The notes beneath the pieces were generated by a model that ran no database searches, was not told where the DNA came from, and saw only the letters and a list, made by a program, of their open reading frames with translations. From Bacteroidales bacterium (GTDB lineage: Bacteria; Bacteroidota; Bacteroidia; Bacteroidales; VadinHA17), in the NCBI GenBank assembly GCA_003141715.1, contig PLNF01000054.1:558-39126 (forward strand): a stretch of DNA of 38,569 bases, read 5' to 3'. Shown in pieces: positions 16,622 through 24,010 of the stretch. Every line of letters starts with the position of its first letter. The first letter of the stretch is position 1. The position numbers and the translations under genes are program-made.

Positions 16622-16678
16622 TACTATAGTAGTGATTTTATTTTTCCCTACTTTAGTATGCTGTGCAATACTTAGGTA
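16622..16678. promoter_or_regulatory. Cluster of three TACTNNAGTA-like palindromes, candidate operator
   Basis: TACTATAGTA (16622-16631, perfect palindrome), TACTTTAGTA (16649-16658) and TACTTAGGTA (16669-16678) are spaced 27 and 20 bp start to start. The first two extend to 13-bp arms that are inverted repeats of each other with one mismatch. They lie between the divergent membrane protein and LuxR-type regulator genes. NarL/LuxR-type HTH proteins bind inverted TAC-containing half sites, so autoregulation by the adjacent gene is plausible. Confidence 0.55.
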
Positions 16679-16728
16679 GTAGCTATTTTTGAACTTTCAG
16701 TTTTAACGGATTTTTATACCTTTATAAA

Positions 16729-17661
16729 ATGTTTCGGATTCTTGTCTATTTAATCTTTATTTTATCAGTCGCACTTGCTGCAGGTGGGATTCTTCTTTCA
16801 TCGAGGCTCAGAAGCAGGTATAACCGTGAAATCTTTTCCCATCTGCTTTACTACCAGGTCTTTATTTTTACCTTCGGATTCTATGGAATCTGGGGTCAGG
16901 TCGTGATAAGGGCTTTTCTCACTCCATATATCGCTGAAGAACTTCTAACCAGATTCACTGATATTTCAATGCTCCTCGGTCTGCCATTCCTTGTCTTTGC
17001 GTGGATGATGCTAATACAGTTTTCATTTGGAATATCAGGAAGAAAGAATAGAAACTGGTTTGTCTTAATGTTCCTGTTGCTGAATTTCTCAATAATTATT
17101 GTTGTGGGATATTTCATAGCAAAAACAAACGAACTGAGACCTGTAACCCTGATAAAATACTACTTCATTTCAATGCACTTCGTGTATTCTCTTCTTTCCT
17201 CTTTACTGATAATATTCCCCGGGAAAGGAAGGTCCGTCATTCATGACTATGACAGCAGGAGAATTGGCCCTGGAATATTTCTCGTCATGGTTCTACAGTG
17301 CGTGCCATTACTATTTTATAACTCACAACCTTATATTGCGGTAATTTTCACTCTGGCATTCTTCGCAGGCAACACTTTTCTTCCTATATATCTTAATTAC
17401 GGTACAATGTTTACAGTCTTCACATCCGGACCGGAAAAGGATCTTTCATTTGAAGAGTTCTGTAAAAAATTTGAAGTATCCCCCCGGGAGATAGACATAG
17501 TTCGTGAAATATGCAATGGATTAAGCAATAAGGAAATATCAGATAAACTATTTATCAGCCTGCAGACTGTAAAAGATCATACACACCGGATCTATATGAA
17601 AACCAATGTAAAGAGCCGTGTTCAGCTTATCTATCTTGTAAAGGAATTGAAGATATTGTAG
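16729..17661 (+). CDS. Membrane-bound LuxR-family (GerE HTH) transcriptional regulator
   Basis: A 310-residue regulator. Residues 1 to about 230 are strongly hydrophobic with about seven predicted membrane passes. The C-terminal portion (about 244-308) is a LuxR/GerE helix-turn-helix: the segment SPREIDIVREICNGLSNKEI and the recognition helix around LFISLQTVKDHTHRIYMKT. The domain order (membrane sensor then HTH) matches one-component regulators found in Bacteroidota; ligand and targets are unknown. It is divergent from a membrane protein gene, and three palindromic boxes in between may be its binding sites. It converges with the thiamine pyrophosphokinase gene with a 7-bp gap. Confidence 0.88.
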   Translation: MFRILVYLIFILSVALAAGGILLSSRLRSRYNREIFSHLLYYQVFIFTFGFYGIWGQVVIRAFLTPYIAEELLTRFTDISMLLGLPFLVFAWMMLIQFSFGISGRKNRNWFVLMFLLLNFSIIIVVGYFIAKTNELRPVTLIKYYFISMHFVYSLLSSLLIIFPGKGRSVIHDYDSRRIGPGIFLVMVLQCVPLLFYNSQPYIAVIFTLAFFAGNTFLPIYLNYGTMFTVFTSGPEKDLSFEEFCKKFEVSPREIDIVREICNGLSNKEISDKLFISLQTVKDHTHRIYMKTNVKSRVQLIYLVKELKIL

Positions 17662-17675
17662 TTCCTGATCAGGAA
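17662..17675. terminator. Palindrome at a convergent gene junction, weak bidirectional terminator candidate
   Basis: TTCCTGATCAGGAA is a perfect 14-bp palindrome (5-bp stem with GATC loop if folded). It starts just after the LuxR-type gene and runs into the 3' end of the thiamine pyrophosphokinase gene. There is no T-run, so termination is uncertain. Confidence 0.3.
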
Positions 17676-18304
17676 TATTTCAGGTATATAATCACCTTCC
17701 CCGGGTTAAATTCAAGTGAAAAACTGTCTCCAAGTGCCTCATTTAATGTAGCAAACCACCAGTTTGTTATTTTTGTTCTGTTAAGCGGATATCGTAATCC
17801 ATATGAAGTGACTTCAGTCTCAGGATCTATGGAAAATATCGAAACCTGCTGGCCCGCGAAGCATGATATTGCAGAACTTTTCAATAACGGCCGTAGAATT
17901 CCGGTATCAGTTACCATAATTACATTCACTTTTTTTATATAATCTGCAAGCAGCGAGATATTACCTATTGTATGATCTTCGCGTTTACCCGTAGCACCTA
18001 CAATAACAATATCTTTATAACCCATATCACTGCACCAGGAGACTGCCTTGGTAAGATCGTTAGTATCCTGATTCTCATCAAGGTAAATACGATCTGCAAA
18101 CCTGTTCGCAAAATCATCATTCAGGGAATCCATATCTCCAACGATAGCATCAGGTTGCATTCCGGCAAGAATAAGATTTTGTACACTTCCGTCACAACAG
18201 ATTATTCTTTTGGCATTCTTAAGATACCCAAGAGGGATTTCATGTTGAGGGAAGGTTCCGTCAGCAACTATGACAGTGTAAGATTCCGTTTGAAAATCAT
18301 TCAT
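17669..18304 (-). CDS. thiN: Thiamine pyrophosphokinase
   Basis: A 211-residue cytosolic enzyme that transfers pyrophosphate from ATP to thiamine, forming thiamine diphosphate. Family motifs are visible: ICCDGS near residue 36, DAIVGDMDS (about 52-60), the DTNDLTKAV segment (about 80-88) and the GATGKREDHTIGN motif (about 103-115), which form the nucleotide and thiamine sites. It overlaps the PnuT-like permease gene by 4 bp (start at 18304, permease stop at 18301-18303), indicating translational coupling. It is the last gene of the TPP-riboswitch operon, so imported thiamine is immediately phosphorylated. Confidence 0.94.
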   Translation of the reverse strand: MNDFQTESYTVIVADGTFPQHEIPLGYLKNAKRIICCDGSVQNLILAGMQPDAIVGDMDSLNDDFANRFADRIYLDENQDTNDLTKAVSWCSDMGYKDIVIVGATGKREDHTIGNISLLADYIKKVNVIMVTDTGILRPLLKSSAISCFAGQQVSIFSIDPETEVTSYGLRYPLNRTKITNWWFATLNEALGDSFSLEFNPGKVIIYLKYS

Positions 18305-18945
18305 TTTTCACTTGCAGATAAATCATTTATTATTGTTTTATTCCATGCAACTAGTCCTGCAAACGACATTATCCCATAAACAACATACAGAATAACTGTC
18401 GGATAGAGTCCGCGTGTCAAAAAGAGAACAGCCGATACGAAATTTACTACAATCCATAAGAACCAGTGTTCATAAATCTTCCGTGCCAGCATCCAGGTTG
18501 CAACTATTGACAAAGATGTAATAAAAGAATCCCTGATTGGAACCGGGGAATCAGTCAGCCTTGTAAGAACAAACCACATTACTACGTACAACAAAATAAA
18601 AACAATAGCCAGAATCACACCTGTCCTTAATTTTAATCTCGTTACTTTTAATTCACTATTCTCCCCTTCTCCCACTGTCCCTCTCTCCCCTTCTTCTTTT
18701 CTCCCATTCTTTCCTCGTGTCCACCAATACCATCCGAGGATACTAATTACAAGATAATAGCCCTGAAGGCTCATATCTGCATAAAATTTACTAGTGAAAA
18801 AGACCCAGATATAGACTGCAGATGTGATTATCCCGACAGGCCATAACCAGATAGTTTGCCTTATTTCAAGAAAGACATAAATTATCCCTGTAACCGCTCC
18901 GAATATTTCTATGAAATTATTTGATATCCAGTCAGATATTACCAT
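18301..18945 (-). CDS. pnuT: PnuC-family vitamin permease, probably the thiamine transporter PnuT
   Basis: A 214-residue inner-membrane protein of the PnuC family, with about seven membrane segments and the aromatic-rich core around WLWPVGIITSAVYIW and LGWYWWTRG. PnuC members carry nicotinamide riboside, but those placed between a TonB receptor and ThiN under a TPP riboswitch are assigned as thiamine permeases (PnuT); the context here is exactly that. Transport is by facilitated diffusion with trapping by the kinase. A hydrophilic loop of about 25 residues (from GRKEEGERG, around residue 80) is encoded by a purine-rich tract and looks like an in-frame repeat insertion. Confidence 0.9.
   Translation of the reverse strand: MVISDWISNNFIEIFGAVTGIIYVFLEIRQTIWLWPVGIITSAVYIWVFFTSKFYADMSLQGYYLVISILGWYWWTRGKNGRKEEGERGTVGEGENSELKVTRLKLRTGVILAIVFILLYVVMWFVLTRLTDSPVPIRDSFITSLSIVATWMLARKIYEHWFLWIVVNFVSAVLFLTRGLYPTVILYVVYGIMSFAGLVAWNKTIINDLSASEK
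18657..18714. repeat. Purine/pyrimidine-strand-biased tract inside the pnuT gene
   Basis: The minus strand is an almost pure G/A run built from variants of GGGAGAA and GGGGAGA. It shares AAAGAATGGGAGA with a tract at 22005-22034, upstream of the alkyltransferase gene. In pnuT it encodes a charged, Gly/Glu-rich loop between membrane segments. Confidence 0.5.
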
Positions 18946-18961
18946 TATAATTAATTAACCA

Positions 18962-21343
18962 TCAAAATTTTAATCCAACCTTAAACATATAATTGATACC
19001 AGCCTGCGGAAAATATCCGTCCATTACATGCAGCGATCCTCCTTCATTATATTTATATACCCATGCATTGGTTTCGTACATCTTATCAAACAGGTTATTT
19101 ACTACAAACTGGCATGTCAGCTCTTTAAACATCTTATTTTTAATTGTGTACAGGAATGATATATTTTGAATTAAATATGCATTCAACATTCTATCCGTGT
19201 TTTGTGTGTTATCAATATATTGCTTTCCAACGTACTTGGTATTCAAACTTAAATGAAAATCTTTAAACGGATAATAATCCAGAACTGAACTTGCAATTAT
19301 TGAAGGTGAGAAAGAGATTGTTTTATTTTTTAATGTCTCTTTATCCTGGCCCGAAGTATCCCAGTTATCTGTAAGGTCTGTAAAAACCGGAATGATATTC
19401 CTGCTAAAAGTTAAATTTTCGTACCAGTTTAAGTTTTTAAGAATCTGAATTCCTGTTTCAATCTCAATCCCTTGCCTGTAACTTTTTGATACATTTGTTA
19501 ATATCGTGGCTCCTACATTATTTATTTCACCGGTTAAAATTAACTGATCAAGATAATACATATAATATAAATTCCCCTTAAGCATCAATTTTGAGGAGTG
19601 AAATTCGTAACCAGCTTCGTAATCAAATAATTTTTCGGGTATAGGTGTTTTCCCGGGGTCCGCATCGGTGAAATCATCACGATCTGGTTCTCTCTGCGAA
19701 ATTCCAAATGAAGCATACACTTTTTGTTTCTCATCAAAATTGTATATGAACCCTGTTTTGGGATTAAAAAAGTTATACTTATGATTCTGTGCTACATCTT
19801 TCAGATTTTCATCAAACCCTCCAATTGAATAATTAATATTCCGGAATTGTAAATCGGCATACAGGTTTAATTTGTTAGTAAATGAATAGTTGATTTTTAA
19901 AAATGTATTTAAATCCCTTTTATCCCCGGTCCCATTGTACCATCGATAACTATCACTGTTAAAAGTTATAATTTTAGCCCATATTATATCTCCAAAATGA
20001 TTTCCCAGGTATTGATTCCAGCCACCGCCAATTACAGTGTTAATCTTGTTCTTCCTGTAATTCAATGAGTAGGTAAAACCATAAAAATCATTTCTCAACC
20101 ATCTTTGTGTAATAAAATCTGAGCTGGTTATAGTATCCGTATTAAAAATTGCGTTTGGCAAATTAAATGAACTGAATTTTGAGTTTTGTATAAGGTTTTC
20201 GTAGTATCCTTTACCCCTGGTATAATGCAATGCAACATTTGCACTCAGATTACTGTTTATTTCTTTTGAATAATGAAGCTGGTAGTTATCCTGCCAGTAA
20301 TTATCCGTTTCATTTTTATAAGTGTGTGAATTATATGTTCTGTGTGTTGCCAGAGAATCCTTGGGAACTCCATCCCATGCCTGGTAGGTATGTTCCACTC
20401 CTGAAAAAATCATTACCTTTAAAATACTCGTTTCGCCATACATTGTACCTGAGACATAGAATGATTTTAAATCACTGAAGGCTCTGTCGATATATCCGTC
20501 GGACCAGATTTTTGATAAACGCGCATCGATAGCAAACTTTTTATCAATTAATCCGGTGCCAAAATTTATAGTGTTTTTTGAAGTGTTAAATGAGCCATAT
20601 GATGAATTGACTTCTGCATAAGGTTCTCGATTCAGATCAATAGTCTGAAAATTTATTGTGGCACCAAAAGCACCTGCTCCGTTTGTTGATGTCCCTACTC
20701 CTCTTTGAATCTGAATATTATCTGCTGATGATGCCAGATCTGGCAAATCGACCCACCAGACTCCATGCGATTCGGCATCGTTAACTGGTACACCGTCGAT
20801 TGTCACGTTAATACGTTTCACATCAGTACCTCTGATATTTATATTTGTATAACCAACTCCGGTTCCCGCATCTGATGAAACAACCAATGAAGGAGTATAA
20901 CCTAGCAGATATGGTATATCCTGAGCAATATTATTCTTTGAAATATCTTCTTTGGTAACTGTTGAATATGCCATTGGGGTATGCTCTCCTGCCCTGGTGG
21001 CATTTACAAAAACTTCCTCTGTCATAAATGACTTGGCTAAAAGGACAATATTCAAAACAGTATCGCCTTTTAGTCTGATTTCATGGATCTGTGGCTCAAA
21101 CCCGATAAAAGAGAAACGGAGCATATAAACTCCACCCTTAAGAGCAGACAGGGTATAGTTCCCTTCCGAATCTGTATGCACTCCAAGGAATGTATTTTCA
21201 ATTGTTATGCCTGCACCTGGTAAAGGAGTTCCGTTGATATCAGTCACTTTACCCTTTATCACCAAGCCATTATTCTGGAATACAATTGCTTGAGAAACAC
21301 CCTGCAACCCGATAAATACAATTAAACAAATCAGTCTCCTCAT
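18962..21343 (-). CDS. TonB-dependent outer-membrane receptor, thiamine-type
   Basis: A 793-residue outer-membrane receptor. A signal peptide (LICLIVFIGLQGVSQA) is followed by a carboxypeptidase-regulatory-like domain (about 28-103; IKGKVTDINGTPLPGAGI), the plug (about 115-235; motifs NINIRGTDVKRINVTIDGVP and IQIQRGVGTSTNGAGAFG) and a 22-strand-type barrel to the C-terminal Phe. It imports its ligand using TonB energy. It is the first gene after the TPP riboswitch and is followed by PnuT (16-bp gap) and ThiN, so the substrate is very probably thiamine or a phosphate ester. The start ATG at 21343 gives the expected signal peptide. Confidence 0.95.
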   Translation of the reverse strand: MRRLICLIVFIGLQGVSQAIVFQNNGLVIKGKVTDINGTPLPGAGITIENTFLGVHTDSEGNYTLSALKGGVYMLRFSFIGFEPQIHEIRLKGDTVLNIVLLAKSFMTEEVFVNATRAGEHTPMAYSTVTKEDISKNNIAQDIPYLLGYTPSLVVSSDAGTGVGYTNINIRGTDVKRINVTIDGVPVNDAESHGVWWVDLPDLASSADNIQIQRGVGTSTNGAGAFGATINFQTIDLNREPYAEVNSSYGSFNTSKNTINFGTGLIDKKFAIDARLSKIWSDGYIDRAFSDLKSFYVSGTMYGETSILKVMIFSGVEHTYQAWDGVPKDSLATHRTYNSHTYKNETDNYWQDNYQLHYSKEINSNLSANVALHYTRGKGYYENLIQNSKFSSFNLPNAIFNTDTITSSDFITQRWLRNDFYGFTYSLNYRKNKINTVIGGGWNQYLGNHFGDIIWAKIITFNSDSYRWYNGTGDKRDLNTFLKINYSFTNKLNLYADLQFRNINYSIGGFDENLKDVAQNHKYNFFNPKTGFIYNFDEKQKVYASFGISQREPDRDDFTDADPGKTPIPEKLFDYEAGYEFHSSKLMLKGNLYYMYYLDQLILTGEINNVGATILTNVSKSYRQGIEIETGIQILKNLNWYENLTFSRNIIPVFTDLTDNWDTSGQDKETLKNKTISFSPSIIASSVLDYYPFKDFHLSLNTKYVGKQYIDNTQNTDRMLNAYLIQNISFLYTIKNKMFKELTCQFVVNNLFDKMYETNAWVYKYNEGGSLHVMDGYFPQAGINYMFKVGLKF

Positions 21344-21419
21344 AGTCCTATTAATTAATCCATTTTCAAGATCAAGAGAATGAGGTTATTATGTAAAGCT
21401 GATTTTTTGGATACTCTCT

Positions 21420-21491
21420 TTTCCCTCCGCCGGCATTATCCGGATCAGGTTTAAGGGTATGATCTCAGCCCGTTGTTATAAGGCACCCCAT
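21420..21491 (-). ncRNA. TPP riboswitch (THI element)
   Basis: On the minus strand the conserved thi-box features occur in order: GGGGTGCC at 21489-21482, GGGCTGAGATCATACCC, the AACCTGATC segment, then CCGGATAATGCCGG and GGAGGGA ending at 21421. This is the thiamine-diphosphate aptamer. It lies about 77 bp upstream of the TonB receptor start. Binding of thiamine diphosphate would be expected to reduce expression of the receptor, PnuT and ThiN genes. Confidence 0.96.
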
Positions 21492-21503
21492 TTGTTGATA
21501 CCT

Positions 21504-21511
21504 CAAAGGTA
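21504..21511 (-). promoter_or_regulatory. Putative -7 box (TACCTTTG) of the thiamine operon
   Basis: The minus strand reads TACCTTTG, a full TAnnTTTG match. Transcription would begin about 7 bases downstream, near 21497, a few bases before the aptamer's 5' end, which is the expected arrangement. A -33 element is not clear. Confidence 0.65.
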
Positions 21512-21571
21512 ATATCTTTTGGCTGATTTATCGTTTTTTTGTTAAATTAGCATTCAAATCCATGAGATGAA

Positions 21572-21994
21572 ATGAAAAGTCTACTAGATAAACTTAATTA
21601 CAAAGGACAGAAAAGGATATCAATCATAAACGCAGAAGAAACATTCATACATTCAATTTTTTCTGAACTTAAAGATGTAATTATTGACCAGAAAATTGAT
21701 CCCCGTTATCCATATCAATTCATAATAATATTTGCTAAAAGTGTATCAGAAGTTGAGATGCTTGCACCAATGACCCTTCATAACCTGATGGCTGATGGCG
21801 TCTTATGGTTCTGTTATCCGAAAAAAACCTCAAAAAAATATAGTTCTGATATCGACCGCGACCACGGCTGGAAAACACTTAATGATGCCGGTCTTCATGG
21901 TATCCGTATGGTTGCTATCGATGAAGACTGGTCCGCATTAAGGTTCAGGAATGTCAAATATATCAAGTCATCCTCAGGAAGATTTACAAAATAA
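21572..21994 (+). CDS. DUF3052-like protein
   Basis: A 140-residue cytosolic protein. It has an N-terminal KGQKRISIINA segment, a central strand YQFIIIFAKS followed by an acidic helix, then GVLWFCYPKKTSKKY with S/D-rich turn and RDHGW, and a C-terminal VAIDEDWSALRFRNV. This order matches the DUF3052 family (LLW-x-xYPKKxS ... AIDExWSALRF). The function is unknown. It is divergent from the thiamine operon and is followed after 40 bp by the DNA alkyltransferase gene on the same strand. Confidence 0.75.
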   Translation: MKSLLDKLNYKGQKRISIINAEETFIHSIFSELKDVIIDQKIDPRYPYQFIIIFAKSVSEVEMLAPMTLHNLMADGVLWFCYPKKTSKKYSSDIDRDHGWKTLNDAGLHGIRMVAIDEDWSALRFRNVKYIKSSSGRFTK

Positions 21995-22004
21995 GATGTT
22001 TAGA

Positions 22005-22034
22005 TAAAGAATGGGAGATGGGGAAAAGGGAGAA
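22005..22034. repeat. Purine-rich tract upstream of the alkyltransferase start
   Basis: A G/A-rich run shares AAAGAATGGGAGA with the tract inside pnuT (18657-18714, minus strand). It fills the gap between the DUF3052-like gene and the preferred alkyltransferase start and would add a Gly/Glu/Lys-rich extension if the ATG at 22011 were used. Confidence 0.45.
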
Positions 22035-22565
22035 ATGATTAAAATAACTAAAATTGAAACTCCTCTTGGAGAGATGGTTGCCGGGGCTACAGATGAAGGG
22101 GTATGCCTGCTTGAGTTTACCGACAGAAGAATGCTGCCTACTGAATATAAGGATCTTGTAAGACTCTTGAAAACAACTATGGAAGATGGGGAAAACCGAC
22201 ATCTTAAAACGCTCAAAGAACAGCTTGAAGAGTATTTCGATGGCAAGAGAAAAGAATTTACTGTTTCTCTTGTTACCCCCGGAACAGAATTTCAACAGGC
22301 TGTCTGGAAGGAATTGCAGAACACACATTATGGGTCAACAAGGTCGTACCAGGAGCAGGCGATCGCTCTGAACAGGCCCGATTCGGTACGTGCCGTAGCG
22401 AATGCAAATGGAATGAACCGGATTTCTATTGTGATTCCCTGTCACAGGGTTATCGGTTCTGATGGACGTCTAACAGGTTATGGAGGAGGACTGAAGAGGA
22501 AGAAATGGCTGCTGGATCATGAGAAAAAATACTCTGGTAAAACAGTTGACCTATCCTTATTCTGA
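22035..22565 (+). CDS. ogt: Methylated-DNA--protein-cysteine S-methyltransferase
   Basis: A 176-residue suicide DNA-repair protein that transfers alkyl groups from O6-alkylguanine to its own cysteine. The acceptor is Cys136 in IPCHRV. The HTH helix lies around residues 104-128 (SYQEQAIALNRPDSVRAVANA) and GYGGGLKRKKWLLDHE follows, as in Ogt/AdaC. The ATG at 22035 gives the usual family start (MIKITKIETPLG) and is preceded by a purine-rich AGGGAG; an in-frame ATG at 22011 would add eight Gly/Glu-rich residues encoded by the repeat tract. No Ada-type N-terminal domain is present. Confidence 0.94.
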   Translation: MIKITKIETPLGEMVAGATDEGVCLLEFTDRRMLPTEYKDLVRLLKTTMEDGENRHLKTLKEQLEEYFDGKRKEFTVSLVTPGTEFQQAVWKELQNTHYGSTRSYQEQAIALNRPDSVRAVANANGMNRISIVIPCHRVIGSDGRLTGYGGGLKRKKWLLDHEKKYSGKTVDLSLF

Positions 22566-22606
22566 TATATTTTTAAATACAATTACTTAACTTAATCTGA
22601 TATAAA

Positions 22607-22963
22607 ATGAAAACTTTCATTTCTCAAAGGGATATCCTTATCATGATATTTATGGCGCTTGTAATCCTTCTTTCCGGATGTGCTAATAATGAGGTCGTTA
22701 AACAATGTCTTACCGGCCATACTTACGGCTTTCTAGGGGGTTTATGGCATGGGTTTATAGCTCCTTTCGATTTTATAGGGATGTTGTTTAATGATAAGAT
22801 AACGATGTATGCTCAGAATAATAATGGCGGTTTATATGCCCTGGGGTTCCTTCTTGGCAGCGGTGGCTGGGGGTTCTTTGGGAGTAAAGGAGCAAATAAA
22901 GTGAGGAGCGGCCGTGATCATGTACAGTCTCAGAGATTTGATAATGCAGAAATAGTGGAATAA
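22607..22963 (+). CDS. Small putative lipoprotein
   Basis: A 118-residue protein with a lipoprotein signal peptide: hydrophobic segment IMIFMALVILLSGC with the lipobox LSGC, so Cys25 would be lipidated. The mature part has aromatic and Gly-rich stretches (GFLGGLWHGFIAPFDFIGMLF and GFLLGSGGWGFFGS), suggesting two membrane-associated hairpins. I do not assign a function; similar small 'HxxxGxxxGLWHGFIAPF' proteins occur widely. It probably sits in the inner or outer membrane periplasmic face. Confidence 0.75.
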   Translation: MKTFISQRDILIMIFMALVILLSGCANNEVVKQCLTGHTYGFLGGLWHGFIAPFDFIGMLFNDKITMYAQNNNGGLYALGFLLGSGGWGFFGSKGANKVRSGRDHVQSQRFDNAEIVE

Positions 22964-22987
22964 GTAATCTCTTTAAATAAAGACTTC

Positions 22988-23101
22988 ATGAATAAAAAGA
23001 TTGTCATTATCGGAGGTGGTCTTCCTCCTGCCGGTCAAACAGGGAAATGGGTAATACAGCTTATCTGTAAAAAAGAAAAGCAGCAGTTCACCACCAATTG
23101 A
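22988..23101 (+). CDS. Short ORF, possibly remnant of a Rossmann-type protein
   Basis: A 37-codon ORF starting 24 bp after the lipoprotein gene. It begins MNKKIVIIGGGLPPAG, which resembles the first beta-strand and glycine loop of a dinucleotide-binding domain, but it stops before any further domain element. No ribosome-binding site is evident. It may be a decayed gene start or a chance ORF. Confidence 0.25.
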   Translation: MNKKIVIIGGGLPPAGQTGKWVIQLICKKEKQQFTTN

Positions 23102-23149
23102 CTTATTTTAACTCAGGAAACAAAATCTTACATTTTAAAATATAATCTT

Positions 23150-24007
23150 ATGAAAGACATCTTTGCATTTTTCTTTTTGTTTCTCTTATCAGTAAATGCC
23201 TATCCTCAGAAGAGAGAAATTATGTATCTGTGGCCGGTTAAGGTACCGGGAGAGTTGAAAGAGAAACAACCGCCATCTGTTGATACCAAAAACAATGATA
23301 ATATTATTAGGTTTTCTGAAGTGACGAATCCCGCAGTTGAGGTTTTTTTGCCGGATCCAGCCATTAAAAACGGTTCGGCAGTAATAGTATGTCCCGGAGG
23401 AGGATATCAGATACTTGCATACGACCTCGAGGGAACCGAGATTGCAGCCTGGCTAAATAAGCTGGGATATACGGCATTTGTCCTTCAGTACAGGATACCA
23501 GGCAAAAAAGAAGGCGCATTGCAGGATGCACAACGCGCCATCAGAATTGTAAGGAACAACTCTCAAAAATGGAATATTAATCCGGAAAAGACAGGTATAA
23601 TGGGCTTCTCTGCAGGTGGCAGCCTCAGCGCAAGAGCAAGCACTAATTTCAATAAAAAAACCTATGCTCCTATCGATAAATCGGATAGTTTGTCGTGCAG
23701 ACCGTCTTTTGCGATGCTGATCTATCCTGCTTATCTCGATCAGGGACCGAACTTAACACTAACACCCGAATTGGAATTAAGTAAAGATGTACCACCGGTA
23801 TTTATATTCCAGACAGCAGATGATCCGTACGGAAACAGCGCTCTTGTTATGGCAGGTGCCCTCAGAAATGCAAAACTTCCTGTCGAATTGCATCTGCTAC
23901 CTTCAGGGGGACATGGTTATGGATTGAGACCTGGTAAAATTGCCGCTGAGACATGGCCGCTTCTTGCAGAAAAATGGCTCACAAATAATGTTGAAGGACA
24001 TCGTTAG
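23150..24007 (+). CDS. Secreted alpha/beta-hydrolase, esterase/acetyl-xylan-esterase-like
   Basis: A 285-residue protein with a signal peptide (IFAFFFLFLLSVNAYPQ). The alpha/beta-hydrolase elements are complete: oxyanion-hole CPGGGYQ (about residues 82-88), nucleophile elbow GFSAGG (Ser about 163), acidic residue in QTADDPYG and catalytic His in SGGHGYG. The pattern belongs to the BD-FAE/Axe-like group of carbohydrate esterases common in Bacteroidota. Substrate unknown; acetylated or feruloylated polysaccharide side chains are plausible. No polysaccharide genes are adjacent. The QueG-related gene starts 3 bp after its stop, so the two are cotranscribed. Confidence 0.88.
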   Translation: MKDIFAFFFLFLLSVNAYPQKREIMYLWPVKVPGELKEKQPPSVDTKNNDNIIRFSEVTNPAVEVFLPDPAIKNGSAVIVCPGGGYQILAYDLEGTEIAAWLNKLGYTAFVLQYRIPGKKEGALQDAQRAIRIVRNNSQKWNINPEKTGIMGFSAGGSLSARASTNFNKKTYAPIDKSDSLSCRPSFAMLIYPAYLDQGPNLTLTPELELSKDVPPVFIFQTADDPYGNSALVMAGALRNAKLPVELHLLPSGGHGYGLRPGKIAAETWPLLAEKWLTNNVEGHR

Positions 24008-24010
24008 ATA

